Source: Puccinellia tenuiflora
Lineage: Eukaryota > Streptophyta > Magnoliopsida > Poales > Poaceae
DNA: 64,000 nt
Assembly: GCA_012064385.1 (NCBI GenBank)
Contig: QRDG01000473.1
Span: 1,695,532-1,759,531 of the forward strand
Direction: 5' to 3'
The position numbers and the translations under genes were made by a program. The notes under the pieces are model-generated. The model saw only the letters and a program-made list of their open reading frames with translations. It did not search any database and was not told where the DNA came from. Positions 10,993 to 22,525 of the stretch are shown one piece after another; within the stretch, counting starts at the first letter, position 1; each line of letters opens with the position of its first letter.

Positions 10993-11089
10993 TCCAGTCT
11001 CCTTTCTTTAACAAACCGACCCAATTCGCATTCGCCACGCCCGAATCGCGATCCCCTCCGCACCTCGGCTCGCATTCGCCTCACCCGCC

Positions 11090-13829
11090 ATGGAGGTGTT
11101 CTACTACCTCGTCTTCGGCGGCCTCGCCGCCGTCGTGGCGGCGCTGGAGCTCGGCAAGTCCGGCAAGGACCGCGTCGCCACCCCGACGGCCTTCAACTCC
11201 TTCAAGAACAACTACGTCCTCGTCTACTCCCTCATGATGTGTACGCACTCGCCTAACGCCTCCCGTCCCCTGTCCCCCCTAATTCGCCCAGATCTGAACT
11301 CGGGCGGCGCAATGCTGCCCTGTTTCTCGATTTTCCGATGTCTGAGCCGTGCGTTGGTGTTGGTGGTGGTGCAGCTGGGGATTGGCTCCAGGGGCCGTAC
11401 GTGTACTACCTCTACAAACAGTATGGGTTCGACAAGGGCGACATCGGCCGCCTCTTCATCGCCGGCTTCGGCTCCTCCATGCTCTTCGGCACCATCGTTG
11501 GATCACTCGCCGACAAGCAGTGCGTGGTCGTCCCTTTCCTTGCGTAGTTGTGTTGATTTCGTTGGTATGCCCTGATGACTGATGATGTTTCTGGTGGCCA
11601 TTCGCAGGGGAAGGAAGAGGGCGTGCATCACCTACTGCATTACCTACATTCTCAGCTGCATCACCAAGCACTCCCCGCAGTACAGGATTCTCCTGATTGG
11701 GCGCGTGCTGGGAGGCATTGCAACATCGCTGCTTTTCTCGGCATTCGAGTCGTGGCTCGTCGCAGAGCACAACAAGGTAGCAGCTCACCCAGATCTGTGT
11801 GCCCATCAGACACTTGTGTTGTTCGGCTTCAGCTTTGTTCAGAAAATGGCCCTTCTGTTCCCCCTTAATTTACTTCTTTGGATATTATTGCTTTTGATTA
11901 TGTATATCAGTGTCAGTGATCAGTATACAAGCTGTGCAGTGAAGCTAAAAAGCCTTAAAACTGAAGATATCTATATAAGAACACATTATTGTGATACAGT
12001 GCACAGTTAAACACACCAACTGCACTAGGATCTGAAGTTTGCTTGTTGAACTATTATCTTATCACTATTACCTCTCTTGCGCGCATCCTATCAGCAGTCC
12101 AAGTCTTCTTTTTAATTTGCTCCTGCGCTCAGATCTGATGTTTAACTGTTCCCATCACATGATCATGAATCACAACCGACCAGCAACTAAAACCATGTCA
12201 ATGTCAGTGGAGGCTTTTCAGGACAACTCTTCTGAGAAGTTGCTATTTGCTTTAGAAATTAATTGGTACGTTCAAGTATCACAAGTAGTCTGTTGTGTAC
12301 TGTTCAGTACAATCCACTGTTCTATTTTGCTTATGACAACATTTAACCTTATGTGACACAATCATCTCAATGTCTATGGGGACTTCCTCTTGTAAGACAC
12401 CCTTGGTTATTTTCTGACAGTGTGCCAATCTAATTTGTGATTGTGCAGAGAGGTTTTGATCCACAATGGTTGTCGATAACATTTTCCAAGGCTATATTTC
12501 TTGGGAATGGCCTAGTTGCCATTGTCGCAGGGTTATTTGCAAATCTACTGGCTGATAACTTGGGTTTTGGCCCGGTCGCCCCATTTGATGCTGCGGCTTG
12601 CTTCCTAGCAATAGGCATGGCAATAATCTTATCGTCGTGGGGTGAGAACTATGGAGATGCATCTGACGGCAAGGACTTGATAGCCCAGTTCAAGGTTGCA
12701 GCTAAAGCTATTGCATCTGGTAAGTTTAGCCTGTCTTGCCATGAGAAATACATAATAATGTTTTGAAATTAGCAGTGAGCATTGATGGATTCCCATGATA
12801 CTTCAGATGAAAAGATTGCATTGCTTGGGGCCATACAGTCATTGTTTGAGGGTTCGATGTACACTTTTGTTTTCTTGTGGACTCCTGCTTTGAGCCCGAA
12901 TGATGAAGACATTCCTCATGGCTTCATATTTGCAACATTCATGCTCTCCTCGATGTTGGGTAGTTCAATTGCATCTCGTCTGTTAGCTCGGAAGATGAAG
13001 GTCGAAGGTTATATGCAGATTGTGTTCTCGATATCAGCTTTCACTCTTTTCCTCCCTGTTGCTACCAATGTGAGCCTCTGCTACTCATAAACACTTTGGT
13101 TGTTCCCTTGTTTTAATCTTATGATCTAAATGTTACTATTATCTATTTGTGCTCAACAGTTCATAGTACCTCCCTCGGAGAAAGGTAGCAGCATCTCGTT
13201 TGGAGGGTGTCTACAGCTCCTTGGTTTCTGTATATTCGAGTCATGTGTTGGCATATTCTGGCCATCAATCATGAAGATGAGATCTCAATATATTCCCGAG
13301 GAGGCGAGAAGCACTATCATGAATTTCTTCCGCATACCACTCAACCTGTTTGTATGTGTGGTACTTTACAATGTAAGGAACACATCCTTCTTAGTTCCAA
13401 GTTGCGCGTTCCTTTTTGTTAGTGTACTGTAGTACAATAACAAAAAAGTTCATGTGCATTTCATTTCAAACGAGTACCCAAAAAAACAAAGATTGCACTG
13501 AAACAAGCTAAACTGTCATTACTCATGCCAATAACGCTCTTCCTATTGATTGTTATTCTGCAGGTGAATGCCTTCCCAATCACTGTCATGTTTGGCATGT
13601 GTTCCATTTTCCTTTTCATCGCAGCAATTTTGCAGAGGCGGCTGATGGTTGTGTCTGACCTTCACAGATCAACTAGTATGTTCTCTCCATTCATTTCAAT
13701 TTTGATAGAAGAAAAATGCCTTTTTCTTTCTTGTAAATAGATGCAGGCTTACTCAATTGCTAACCACAAGATCAAACTCCTGCAGAAGCCACAGAGATGA
13801 CAGCAGAAGACGAGCCACTGAACCCTTAG
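11090..13829 (+). CDS. Major facilitator transporter, molybdate-anion-transporter-like (MFS_5/MFSD5 family)
   Basis: Eight exons with GT-AG borders: 11090-11240, 11375-11519, 11608-11776, 12449-12719, 12807-13069, 13160-13372, 13564-13675 and 13786-13829. Together they give 1368 nt, 455 residues plus stop, with all phases consistent. The start is in a CCGCCATGG context and a TATA box precedes it. The protein is a multi-span membrane protein: a hydrophobic N-terminus, then GDWLQGPYVYYLY, the family loop GSLADKQGRKRAC (the MFS GxLaDrxGRr signature, about residues 93-105), ESWLVAEHNKRGF, PVAPFDAAACFLAIGMA, the central DEKIALLGAIQSLFEGSMY and YIPEEARSTIMNFFRIPLN. Plant members of this family are annotated as molybdate-anion transporters related to animal MFSD5; the substrate here is inferred, not shown. 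Length fits the family. The C-terminus after the last helix is short and acidic (TEMTAEDEPLNP). It is convergent with TIM23. Confidence 0.93.
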
Positions 13830-15045
13830 AATACAGCAGAGAGCATGGACGTGTACCGGACATTCCAACTTCATCTCCGTTCTTCACTGGGCTGCTCAAT
13901 AAGATGGAACCAGAAGGCTGGAACAAAACCCTGTTCAGTTTGCTTTGTTTTGTGCTCACAGTATTCAGTTTTGTCAGGACAGAGCACACGGTCAGCATGT
14001 ATTGAGCTACACACGGCACAGTAGAGCTTGGCATAGCACCAAATCTGTACTTTCCCTCCCTTATGCTTGCTAATAGGATCATATTTGTATTTAAACCCGC
14101 TGAGTCTTTTGATGAAAGATATAGCCTGTACCCTTGTATCACCATTCTGGATGCCAGTGAGGATCCTACTAGCAAGAGGAGTTTATGGTGAATGTCTACA
14201 AAAATATTCGTTTCAGAAAAATTTGTAATGATAAACAGTCGATTTTTTAAATTAAAACCTAGTGATTACAATTACATAACCATCTCACTGGAGTGGCTTA
14301 CATTCTTGAATAACTCCTGAAGGTAAAACATACACATCAAATGATACATGAGAACAGCAGGTTACCAAAACAGCTCAAATGGGGGCAGGAACATCATTTT
14401 CATCATACTCCTACATCAGAGGAAATGGAACTATAAACATCCATATGAAATGATAAGTTGATAACACACATAAAAAGGTTGCATCTGGAAAGCCTTATGA
14501 TCTTGGGGTTAGGGTTAAATCAAATGGAGTGCCAGATATTTCAAATCATCAGCCAGACTCAACTCAAAACACAATGGTTTTGGTTCAACTCCGAACACAT
14601 GCGCCTACAGCAGGATCATCCCTGTTCGTTACAATCACAACATCAACTCAACTCAAAGGAACTTAAAAAAAATCTGTCTCACCAGTCACCACAACCACGT
14701 CGGAAAACTGGCAAATGAACACATGAAACACTTGTTTTCATCAAACTACATTACATTCTTACTAAATACAACTCAATGCACTGCAAAACTCTCAGATAAA
14801 CTCTTACTGCTCAGCAAAATCCAAAAAACCGTATATTATTCTTGCATTCAACATGATATAACATTTGCAACACAGGTTAAAAACTTCCATTCCGATCGGA
14901 TACGTGGCTAACATGGCATAGATAATATGCGTTTTGTAGTGGAGCAGCTAACCCCGAGAATGACAGAGGAACATGAATCCAATCTTGTCGACGGATTGAT
15001 TTGATCACTAGATCTGAGCGAATAGGAAGAGACACCGAGAGGTGG
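13830..15045. other. Convergent intergenic region and 3' UTRs
   Basis: Holds the 3' UTR of the transporter gene (13830 to perhaps 14200) and, on the other strand, that of TIM23. No ORF with family resemblance is present. No transposon ends were recognised. Polyadenylation sites cannot be placed with confidence. Confidence 0.6.
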
Positions 15046-15624
15046 TCATATTGCGGGCACGTATCGCTTCGCGAGCTGCTTGCCAGCCATGGCCGCAGCA
15101 GCGAGGACCCCGCCGACGGCGCCCGCGACGGCGGCGGATCGCGGGCCGTTAGCTGCGCGGAAGAGCACGCCGGTTCCAAGCCCGGCAGCCACGCTGTTGA
15201 TCCAGTCGTCGCGGTCCCGCACCTCGACCATGCCGCTCTCCATCCCGGCGTACATCAGCCCGATGACACCGAGCCTGTTACCGTACCGGCGGCCGGAGCT
15301 GCCGCAGGCATTGAGCAAGCGGTTGGCGCGGATCTTGGAGGTCTCACCGGGCTCAGCGCCGGCGGCGGCCTCGCGGAGGCCGAGGGCGGCGCCGCCCACG
15401 GCGCCAGAGAGGTACCCGATGCCCGTGTAGTACGTGAGGTTCTCGCCCCAGGAGCGGCGCTGCACCGCGGACTCCTCCTGGAAGAGGAACTCCGGCGACG
15501 TGGGGAGATCGTAGAGGTTCTTGTAGGGGACGTTGAGGTCCTGATAGGGGTTGTACTTCCGGCGGCCGGGGACGTGCTCGTCCTGGGCGTTTGATCCCGA
15601 TGGGAACATCCGCGGGTCAGCCAT
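15046..15624 (-). CDS. TIM23: Mitochondrial inner-membrane import translocase subunit Tim23
   Basis: An uninterrupted 192-residue frame. Tim23 forms the presequence-import channel of the mitochondrial inner membrane together with Tim17 and Tim50. The N-terminal 65 or so residues are hydrophilic and would face the intermembrane space (NPYQDLNVPYKNLYDLPTSP, then FLFQEESAVQRRSWGENLTY). The Tim17/22/23 domain follows with glycine-rich helices: YYTGIGYLSGAVGGAALGLR (about 65-85), the conserved RANRLLNACGSSGRRYGN loop, a helix GVIGLMYAGMESGM, and a C-terminal GLGTGVLFRAANGPRSAAVA leading to helix 4. Length matches plant Tim23. The ATG at 15622-15624 is the first in frame. The gene is intron-free in its coding part, as is common for grass TIM23. 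It looks intact. Confidence 0.95.
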   Translation of the reverse strand: MADPRMFPSGSNAQDEHVPGRRKYNPYQDLNVPYKNLYDLPTSPEFLFQEESAVQRRSWGENLTYYTGIGYLSGAVGGAALGLREAAAGAEPGETSKIRANRLLNACGSSGRRYGNRLGVIGLMYAGMESGMVEVRDRDDWINSVAAGLGTGVLFRAANGPRSAAVAGAVGGVLAAAAMAGKQLAKRYVPAI

Positions 15625-17024
15625 GGCGGCGGCGGTAGGGCTAGGGTTTGTGGTGGGTCGGCGGCGATACGCGCGGAGCAGGGGAAACTGGAGGAAAGGA
15701 AGGTGTGCCGCTTTAGCTGTCTGCCATTTGCGACGAGGTCCCTCCCTGTCACCTGCCTGATATTTTCTAGGCCAGCTGCTCCGGACTCCGGACAGATTGT
15801 TATCTTTCGGATTTGTTATGAAAGGGGGTTTTGTGATTAACAGTTAATACTGGTCATAGTGGGACTAATGTAACCTGACGTTTGAACTCGTGTGGGTTAG
15901 GGGTACAACCATCGTTACGTCTAGTTAGAATTGCATAATAATGCATATTACCACCTGCGCGTCACCTGTGATCGCGGGAGAATTTCTGACAACCTCGATA
16001 TGTCTTGTAGTTGTCGGAACGCACCGCGCCGGAGGGGAAGAGGAAGAGTAGAAGGAGGTGACCACCACTGTCCTGCCACCAGCACCTCCATTCCCTGCCA
16101 CCTCCACCGTCAGACCGCCCTGCCCTCCTCGAAGCTCCAACTCAGTCGATCCTCCATCGCCCCGACGTCCCTCTAAGCTCCACCGCCACCCACTCGTATT
16201 CAGCGTCGACAAACCTTGGATACCCACCCCTAAGTCTCTTGCTTGCTCGTGGCTCTATCTAGGCTTGTCATTGCCGTCTCCACCACGGTGTCACCGGCTC
16301 CGGTCGAGGCGTGAAAGATCATTTCCATCACTAATTGTGTTTGATGTTAATGATAACATGTTTAGTGGACTAACAATGTGCTTGAGCTTTATGACAGTGC
16401 CTAGCAACATCTAGAAGGTATTGCTAATGACTGGAGACCACTCGAAGCAAAATGTGAAAAGACACGCCATCTCATGAATTTCTTTAATTAAGTTGCTAGG
16501 AAGACCGTATTATAAAGAGGGGGTCCGCTTCAAAAGGCAACAATGGGCATGAAATTCAAGTACACAAACTTACATATTTGCACCCACGTAGCCTTCCCAT
16601 GGTAGAAGAGCATCCTCTAACATTTAACTGATTTATGCCATAACTGAAGGCTCCTAACTTTCGGGGTCAGGTTCGGAACCTTCGGAGTCAAGAACTTCCT
16701 GCCCCAAACTCCGAGCTCTCTAGAAGGTTGCATATGGTCTTATAACGGGTGCACAACTCTATGGATACAAAAAAGGTTGCCCTAAACTTCCGGGGCCAGG
16801 AACAATCGGGCATCTAGAAGGTGGCCTCCGATTAAAGCCGGGTGTCGCAAGTCTAGATATCTTAGAACCCCCCCCCCCCTCCCCAAAACCAATCTTCTAA
16901 AAATTTGGGCCTTGTAGTAAATGTGCATAATAGTTGGATTTTAGGGAGTTGTTGATGGCAACAAACTATGTGTATACCAATTCATGAGACTCCAAGCGCG
17001 GAGTGTTGCAGCAAGCAGGTTCAT
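15625..17024. other. TIM23 upstream region and unassigned sequence
   Basis: 15625-15780 should contain the 5' UTR and core promoter of TIM23 (GC-rich, no clear TATA). 15960-16420 has overlapping short ORFs with no family. 16620-16860 carries repeated CGGAACCTTCGGAG and ACTTCCGGGG-like phrases that suggest an old transposable element. A C12 run lies at 16868-16879. No gene is called. Confidence 0.5.
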
Positions 17025-17326
17025 CCCCACAATAATGACCTAGGGTTTAATATTGAACAAAGGAACTTGGGTCTCTCGCTATACTCTACTCTTCTAACGA
17101 TCTTACAAAATTCAAAGTAATTGTCTTGTTGTCCATAAGTGCGCCGTAGTAGTTGTCAGGTACAATGACGTTAGAAGAATGTGTTGTCTGCGAGTGAAAA
17201 ATAAAGTAGTATTTTTTGTATTTTTGAAATAAGTGATTGCATAACTTAAAACATTTGGTAATGTGAAGGAGTTTCTTATGCAGAAAAATGAACCGGAATT
17301 CATGGGTCCACTTTTTTATTCTCCCT
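17025..17326 (+). repeat. 302-bp tandem duplication, copy 1 (uninterrupted)
   Basis: Starts CCCCACAATAATGACC. The same sequence recurs 302 bp to the right at 17327, and its second half recurs at 26547 beyond element E2. This copy preserves the pre-insertion arrangement TTGTTGTCCATAAGTGCGCC at 17127-17146, the empty site of E2. Confidence 0.9.
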
Positions 17327-17437
17327 CCCCACAATAATGACCTAGGGTTTAATATTGAACAAAGGAACTTGGGTCTCTCGCTATACTCTACTCTTCTAAC
17401 GATCTTACAAAATTGAAAGTAATTGTCTTGTTGTCCC
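17327..17437 (+). repeat. 302-bp tandem duplication, copy 2, left part
   Basis: Nearly identical to 17025-17135 (for example AAATTC versus AAATTG). It ends in the target-site duplication GTCCC at 17433-17437, next to the 5' LTR of E2. Confidence 0.9.
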
Positions 17438-19037
17438 TGATACGTGTCAAATGTATCTATAATTTTTGATTGATCCATGCTAGTTTTGTGATGTTGTCAC
17501 ATATTTTTATTATCATACTAATCATTTTTATGCATTTTGTCGGACTAACCTATTGACAAGATGCCTAGTGCCAGTTTCCTGTTTTTGCTGTTTTTGTATT
17601 TCAGAAAGTCCACCACAGGAAATATCGTCGGACTGAGCTAAAAATTTACGGAGATTTTTTATGTGACGGAAGACACCTGAAGACCAAAGGGGAGCCTGGG
17701 GGCCACCCAGGGGCCACAGGCGGGTGCCGGCCGCGGCCCCCCTAGGACCCGTGGGTGGGGCCCGCCCCTGCCCCCTGGGCACCGCCTCGGCCCCCTCCGA
17801 CGCCTATAAAATCCCTTTTAACCTAAAAACGAGGGGGCGGCCATTATTTTCCAGAAAAGTCATCCCGAGGCGCCGTCAACTCAAACCCTAGTTCGGGGGT
17901 GATTCTGAAGCAGATCCCGGCACTCTGCCGGAGGGGAGATCGATCTCGGAGGCTCTTCATCGCCATGCCTTCCTCCGGGATGATTTGTGAGTAGTCCCAC
18001 CTTGGAACTTGGGTCCATGACAGTAGCTAGATGGTAGTATCTCTCTCTTGTGCTTCATGTCTTATGATCTTGTGAGCTGCCTAACATGATCAAGATCGAT
18101 TATTGTAATGCTATGTGATGTGTTTGCTGGGATCCGATGGATTATAAATTTATGATCAGATTGTGCATGATTCTTATATGTTGATTTTTGTTCTTGCATG
18201 CTCTCCGATGTGCGTAGTTACTTTGGCCAAGTGATTGTGTGTATCTCCAAGAGAGAGTATTTATGCTAGATAGTGAGTTCATGCCCCCTTTTGTTCCTGT
18301 GCACGAGTGATAGAAACGTCTAAGGGCGAGGGTGTGCTGTTGCTACTAAGGGTAAAACAGTGGTGTTAAAGTCTATGTTGATATTTAATATTACTTACTT
18401 CATGCACTTTACTTAATGCAAATGTCTGTTGCTTGCAACTTAATACCGATGGGTGACAGGCTGGATACCGATCCCACGGTGGACTTTTTAGACAAAGATG
18501 CAGTTGGACTCAACGGTCTTTGTTCATTGTCGTGATGCCTACTTAAATATTATCATATTCTCTTTATCATAGCTAGATTAAGTATGTGTTATAATCTTGT
18601 CAATTGCCCAGCTGTAATTTGTTTACCCATCATATGAATGTTCTATTTACTCGAGAGACTCCACTAGTGAACCCATGGCCCCCGGTCCATCTTTTTACAT
18701 TGATTGCAACCTTTATTCATCACTTTTCACCATCATTACTCCTATGGTCCATTTGCATTATTCATCTATTTCACTATACAATTAACCTCTTTGTTTTCTG
18801 CGAGACCGGAAAGATTGAAAACCTTTCCGCCGTTGGGGGCAAAGTATTTTGGTTGAGTGTGTGCAGGTCCACGTCTGTTGAAGATTAAGCGCCAGAGATC
18901 TTCAACATTCACTTTGTTGTTGATTTCAAGGTCCTACTGGTTCGATAAACCTTGGTTCGTTATCGAGGGAAAACTGCTGCTTGCTACATCTCCGCCTTTG
19001 CTTGGGGCACCACCCGACTCTTCATCAGTAGCAATCA
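17438..19037 (+). mobile_element. 5' LTR of E2
   Basis: 1600 bp, from TGATACGTGTCAAACGTATC to AGTAGCAATCA. It matches the 3' LTR along its length except for scattered substitutions and a net 39-bp block (around 17630-17685) that is absent from the 3' copy. Confidence 0.9.
17805..17811 (+). promoter_or_regulatory. TATA box of the E2 5' LTR
   Basis: TATAAAA in the context GACGCC-TATAAAA-TCCC. It is conserved at 25308-25314 in the 3' LTR and in related LTRs at 46167 and 47761. Confidence 0.7.
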
Positions 19038-19047
19038 AGCTCTTTTC

Positions 19048-19065
19048 TGGAGCCGTTGCCGGGGA
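19048..19065 (+). other. Primer-binding site of E2 (tRNA-Asp)
   Basis: TGGAGCCGTTGCCGGGGA differs at one position from the complement of the 3' end of plant tRNA-Asp (TGGCGCCGTTGCCGGGGA). It starts 10 bp after the LTR end. Confidence 0.8.
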
Positions 19066-19234
19066 TCTTGGAGCTACAGCAAGGGGAATCTCACACTCTC
19101 AATCACTTTACTTTGTTTTTGTCTTGCTTGTTTTATTTCTCGATAGCTTATTTTTCCTATTGCAAAATTTTAAAACCCAAAAAAATTAGTGTAATCTTTA
19201 TTCCTGTCTTGTTATTTTATTTTATTTTATCACT

Positions 19235-20517
19235 ATGTCTTCCACTGAAAACACCAAGTTGTGTGACTTTACTAGCACTAATAACAATGATTTCATATGC
19301 TCTCCAATTGCTCCACCCGCTACTAAAGCGGAATCTTATGAAATTAAGCCTGCCTTGTTAAATCTTGTTATGAAAGAGCAATTTTCTGGTGCTAGTACTG
19401 ATGATGCCGCCTCTCATTTAAATAACTTTGTTGAGTTATGTGATATGCAAAAGTATAAAGAGGTAGAAAGTGACATTATAAAACTGAAGCTTTTCCCTTT
19501 CTCTTTGAGAGGGATAGCAAAAGAATGGTTATTGTCTTTGCCTAGAAATAGCATTGATTCTTGGATTAAATGCAAAGGTGCTTTTATTGGAAAATATTAT
19601 CCACCTGCTAAAATCATACAATTAAGGACATTATGAACTTTAAACAATTTTATAATGAACATGTTGCTCAAGCTTGGGAGAGAATGAAATTTATGGTTAA
19701 AAATTGTCCCACGCATGGATTAACTATGTGGATGGTTATCCAAACTTTTTATGCAGGTTTGAATTTTTCTTCAAGGAACCTCTTGGACTCGGCCGCGGGA
19801 GACACCTTCATGTCCACAACATTAGGTGAAGCAACTAAGCTCTTGGATGAGATGATGACAAATTATTCACAATGACATACCGAAAGAGCTCCAAGTGGTA
19901 AGAAGGTAAATTCTGTCGAGGAAATTTCCTCTTTGAGTGATAAGGTTGATATGATTATGTCTATACTTACTACCAATCAGTCCCATATTGATCCTAATAT
20001 TGTCCTACTTGCTTCATTAATTTCCCAAGAAAAGGATCAAGTTGATGTTAATTTTCTTAATAGAAGTAACTTCAACAATAATGCTTATCGAAATAATTTT
20101 GGTGGTAACAACTATAAGCCTTATCCTCCCAATAATGGCAACTCTTATGGAAATTCCTATGGTAATTCTTATAATCCTAATAAGAATGTGTCCTCTGATC
20201 TTGAAAATGTTTTAAAAGAATTTATCACTTCGCAAAAAGCTTTCAACAAAACTGTCGAATAGAAACTTGAAAAACTGGATAGACTTGTCTCTAAAGTGGA
20301 AGATCTTGCTCATGATGTTGAAATTTTAAAAATTAGAACCACTCCTCTTCAAGACAAGCCTACTGAATCTTTAAATGCTATTTCTATTCAAATTAATGAG
20401 AATGAAAGGATGATGGCTCGCTTGAAAGCTAGGTGGGCTAGAGAGAAAGAAGAAGCTAGAATTGCTGAAATGAATAGGAAAACTGTTAAAGTTTATACTA
20501 TCCAAACTACTAATTAG
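19235..20517 (+). pseudogene. gag of E2, decayed
   Basis: Would encode the capsid-like protein. From ATG 19235 the frame contains a gag core (IIKLKLFPFSLRGIAKEWLL, then IDSWIKCKGAFIGKYYPPAK). A one-base frameshift near 19630 moves it to the next frame (FKQFYNEHVAQAWERMKFMV, CPTHGLTMWMVIQTFYAGLN). In-frame stops lie at 19873 (TGA), 20260 (TAG) and 20515 (TAG). The C-terminal part is asparagine-rich with repeated NSYG units (about 20080-20185) and a coiled-coil stretch (KLDRLVSKVEDLAHDVEILK). No zinc knuckle is visible. The reading frame continues into the protease. Confidence 0.85.
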
Positions 20518-21069
20518 AAACCTCCTAGCCTATTTAAAGATGATGAAATTGATTTTGATAATTGCAATCTTACTGAAGTCATAAAGTTCCTACAAAAACT
20601 TGCTAAGTCACCGGATGCTAGTAAATTAAATATTGCCTTCACCAAACATATTACCGATGCTCTTATCAATGCTAGGGAAGAAAAGCTTAAGCTAGAAACT
20701 TCTATTCCTAGAAAATTAGAAGATGGATGGGAACCCACTATTAAGATGAAAATAAATGACTTTGATTGTAATGCTTTGTGTGATCTTGGTGCTAGTGTTT
20801 CTGTTATGCCTAAAAGTTTCTATGATATGCTCAATTTAAATCCTTTGGAAGAGTGCTATTTAAATGTTCATCTTGCTGATTTTTCTAAAAGGAAACCTTT
20901 GGGTAGAGTTGATGATGTCCTTATTGTTGTTAATGATAACTATGTTCCCGTTGATTTTATTGTTATGGACATTGAGTGTATTGCTTCTTGTCCTATTATT
21001 TTGGGGAGACCGTTTTTGAGAACCGTTGGTGCCATTATTGATATGAAAGAGGGAAGTATAAGATTTTAG
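20518..21069 (+). pseudogene. Retropepsin-like aspartic protease of E2
   Basis: The frame downstream of the last gag stop runs without interruption to 21069. The protease part begins near 20740: the active-site motif reads ALCDLGASVSVMP with the catalytic Asp at 20782-20784, then a flap region (PLGRVDDVLIVVNDNYVPVD), and the closing hydrophobic motif SCPIILGRPFLRTVGAIIDM. DLGAS instead of D(T/S)GAS is common in plant Gypsy proteases. It could mature Gag only if expressed with gag, which the upstream stops prevent. No reverse transcriptase follows. Confidence 0.85.
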
Positions 21070-21836
21070 TTCCCCCTCAGAAGAGGGATGGAGCACTTCC
21101 CTAGAAAGAGAAAAAATCTTCCTTTTGAATCTATCATAAGGTCAAGCTATGCTCTTGATGTTGCAAAGGCCTTCGAAAAACCTTGATATTTGGCATTGCG
21201 CCTAGCTAAAAGGCGTTAAAGGAAAGCGCTTGTTGGGAGGCAACCCATATTTTACTTTCAGTTTGCTTTTTACTATTCTTGAGTCTTGAAGTTGTTGCCT
21301 CTGTAGCAACTTCATTGTATCTTTTTCTTTTGGTTTTTTGTGCCAAGTTTAGCCTCTAATGCATTGAAAGTGCGAGGTGTTGTTTTGTTGTCCAGAAACA
21401 GATTTCTGTGCTTCACTGTTCGAAAATCCAAAAAATCTCTGAATTTTATATTTTTCTGAAATTTTTAGACAGCAAGCCTGATACTTTTATCTATCGTTCG
21501 TTAGTTTTGAGTTTTCTGATTTGAGCTACAGAAGTGCCTCGAAAAATTCGATCTTTACACACTGTTCAGATTTTGACAGATTCTGATTTTATTTTGTATT
21601 TGTCTCTTTACTATCGTCAAATGTGATACTCTAGAGGTGGAGTGCCACATTGAGGCTTAGTGAACAGTAGCTAATGCCTAATAAATTTGTTTTGCAATTT
21701 GTCTTGAGTTGAACACATGTGCATTTTAATTTATGAGCACTAACCCTGTAATCAGTTTATGAGAAGTTTTGTGTGAAGGGAGTTTTTAAGTTCCAAAGGA
21801 GAGGATAATGAAGAAATTGAAGATGAATCAGAGCTC

Positions 21837-21907
21837 AAGCTTGGGGATGCCCCAATGGCACCCCCGCTGAATATCAAGAACTATCAAGCATCAAAGCTTG
21901 GGGATGC
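21837..21907 (+). other. Two internal copies of the PPT motif (E2)
   Basis: AAGCTTGGGGATGC at 21837-21850 and 21894-21907, with the third copy being the PPT at 24967-24980. The second copy is followed by CCAAGGCATCCCC, as in E1. Confidence 0.9.
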
Positions 21908-22525
21908 CCAAGGCATCCCCCCTTCTTCATCGACTATCACGAGGTCGTCTTCGTTGAACTAAGTTTTTATCACTTTACATATTATGTGCTATACTTGGAG
22001 CGTCTTTTTACTATCAGTTTTGTTTGTTTGTTTGCTGGTCATATGCTTGTTGGATCCTTGCTTTGTTTATGTGGGAGAGAGATACGCTCCGCTTTTTCGT
22101 TTGAATACTCCTGTGCTTCGCTTATATTTTGTTGAGTATTCTTAGCTACTGTTTGTTTGCTAGTAAGCTCTCACTTTTAGCTTTTATCTTATTTGGAGCT
22201 GCTAGTAGTTGTTGTTAAACTCTCTTGTTCTTCACTTATATTTGTTGTAGAGTTGTTATTGATAAATTGCTTGAATTGTCAAAGTGACAAAATGCTATTC
22301 ATGTGATAGTGGAATGAAACGAAAGCCTGCATAGTATTATAGATCATTGTGTGGATACTTGATACTTCTCATTTGTTTTGAGATATTAAGATGAATGCTT
22401 AAACTTGCTGGTTATTTTAGTGGAATTGATTAGCAAAAATACTGTTAAAAGCTTGAAACTGTGTGGTATTTCGTAGTTGTTAATTCATTAAGCTAATCTT
22501 TCCATCGAAAGAATTGTTTGTTCAA

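Noticed and set aside
16620..16870. Region with repeated CGGAACCTTCGGAG phrases as a named transposon
   Set aside because: No termini, TSD or coding sequence found; left unassigned.
19048..19065. tRNA-Asp-like sequence as a tRNA gene
   Set aside because: Only the 18-bp complement of the tRNA 3' end is present, at the place of a retrotransposon primer site.
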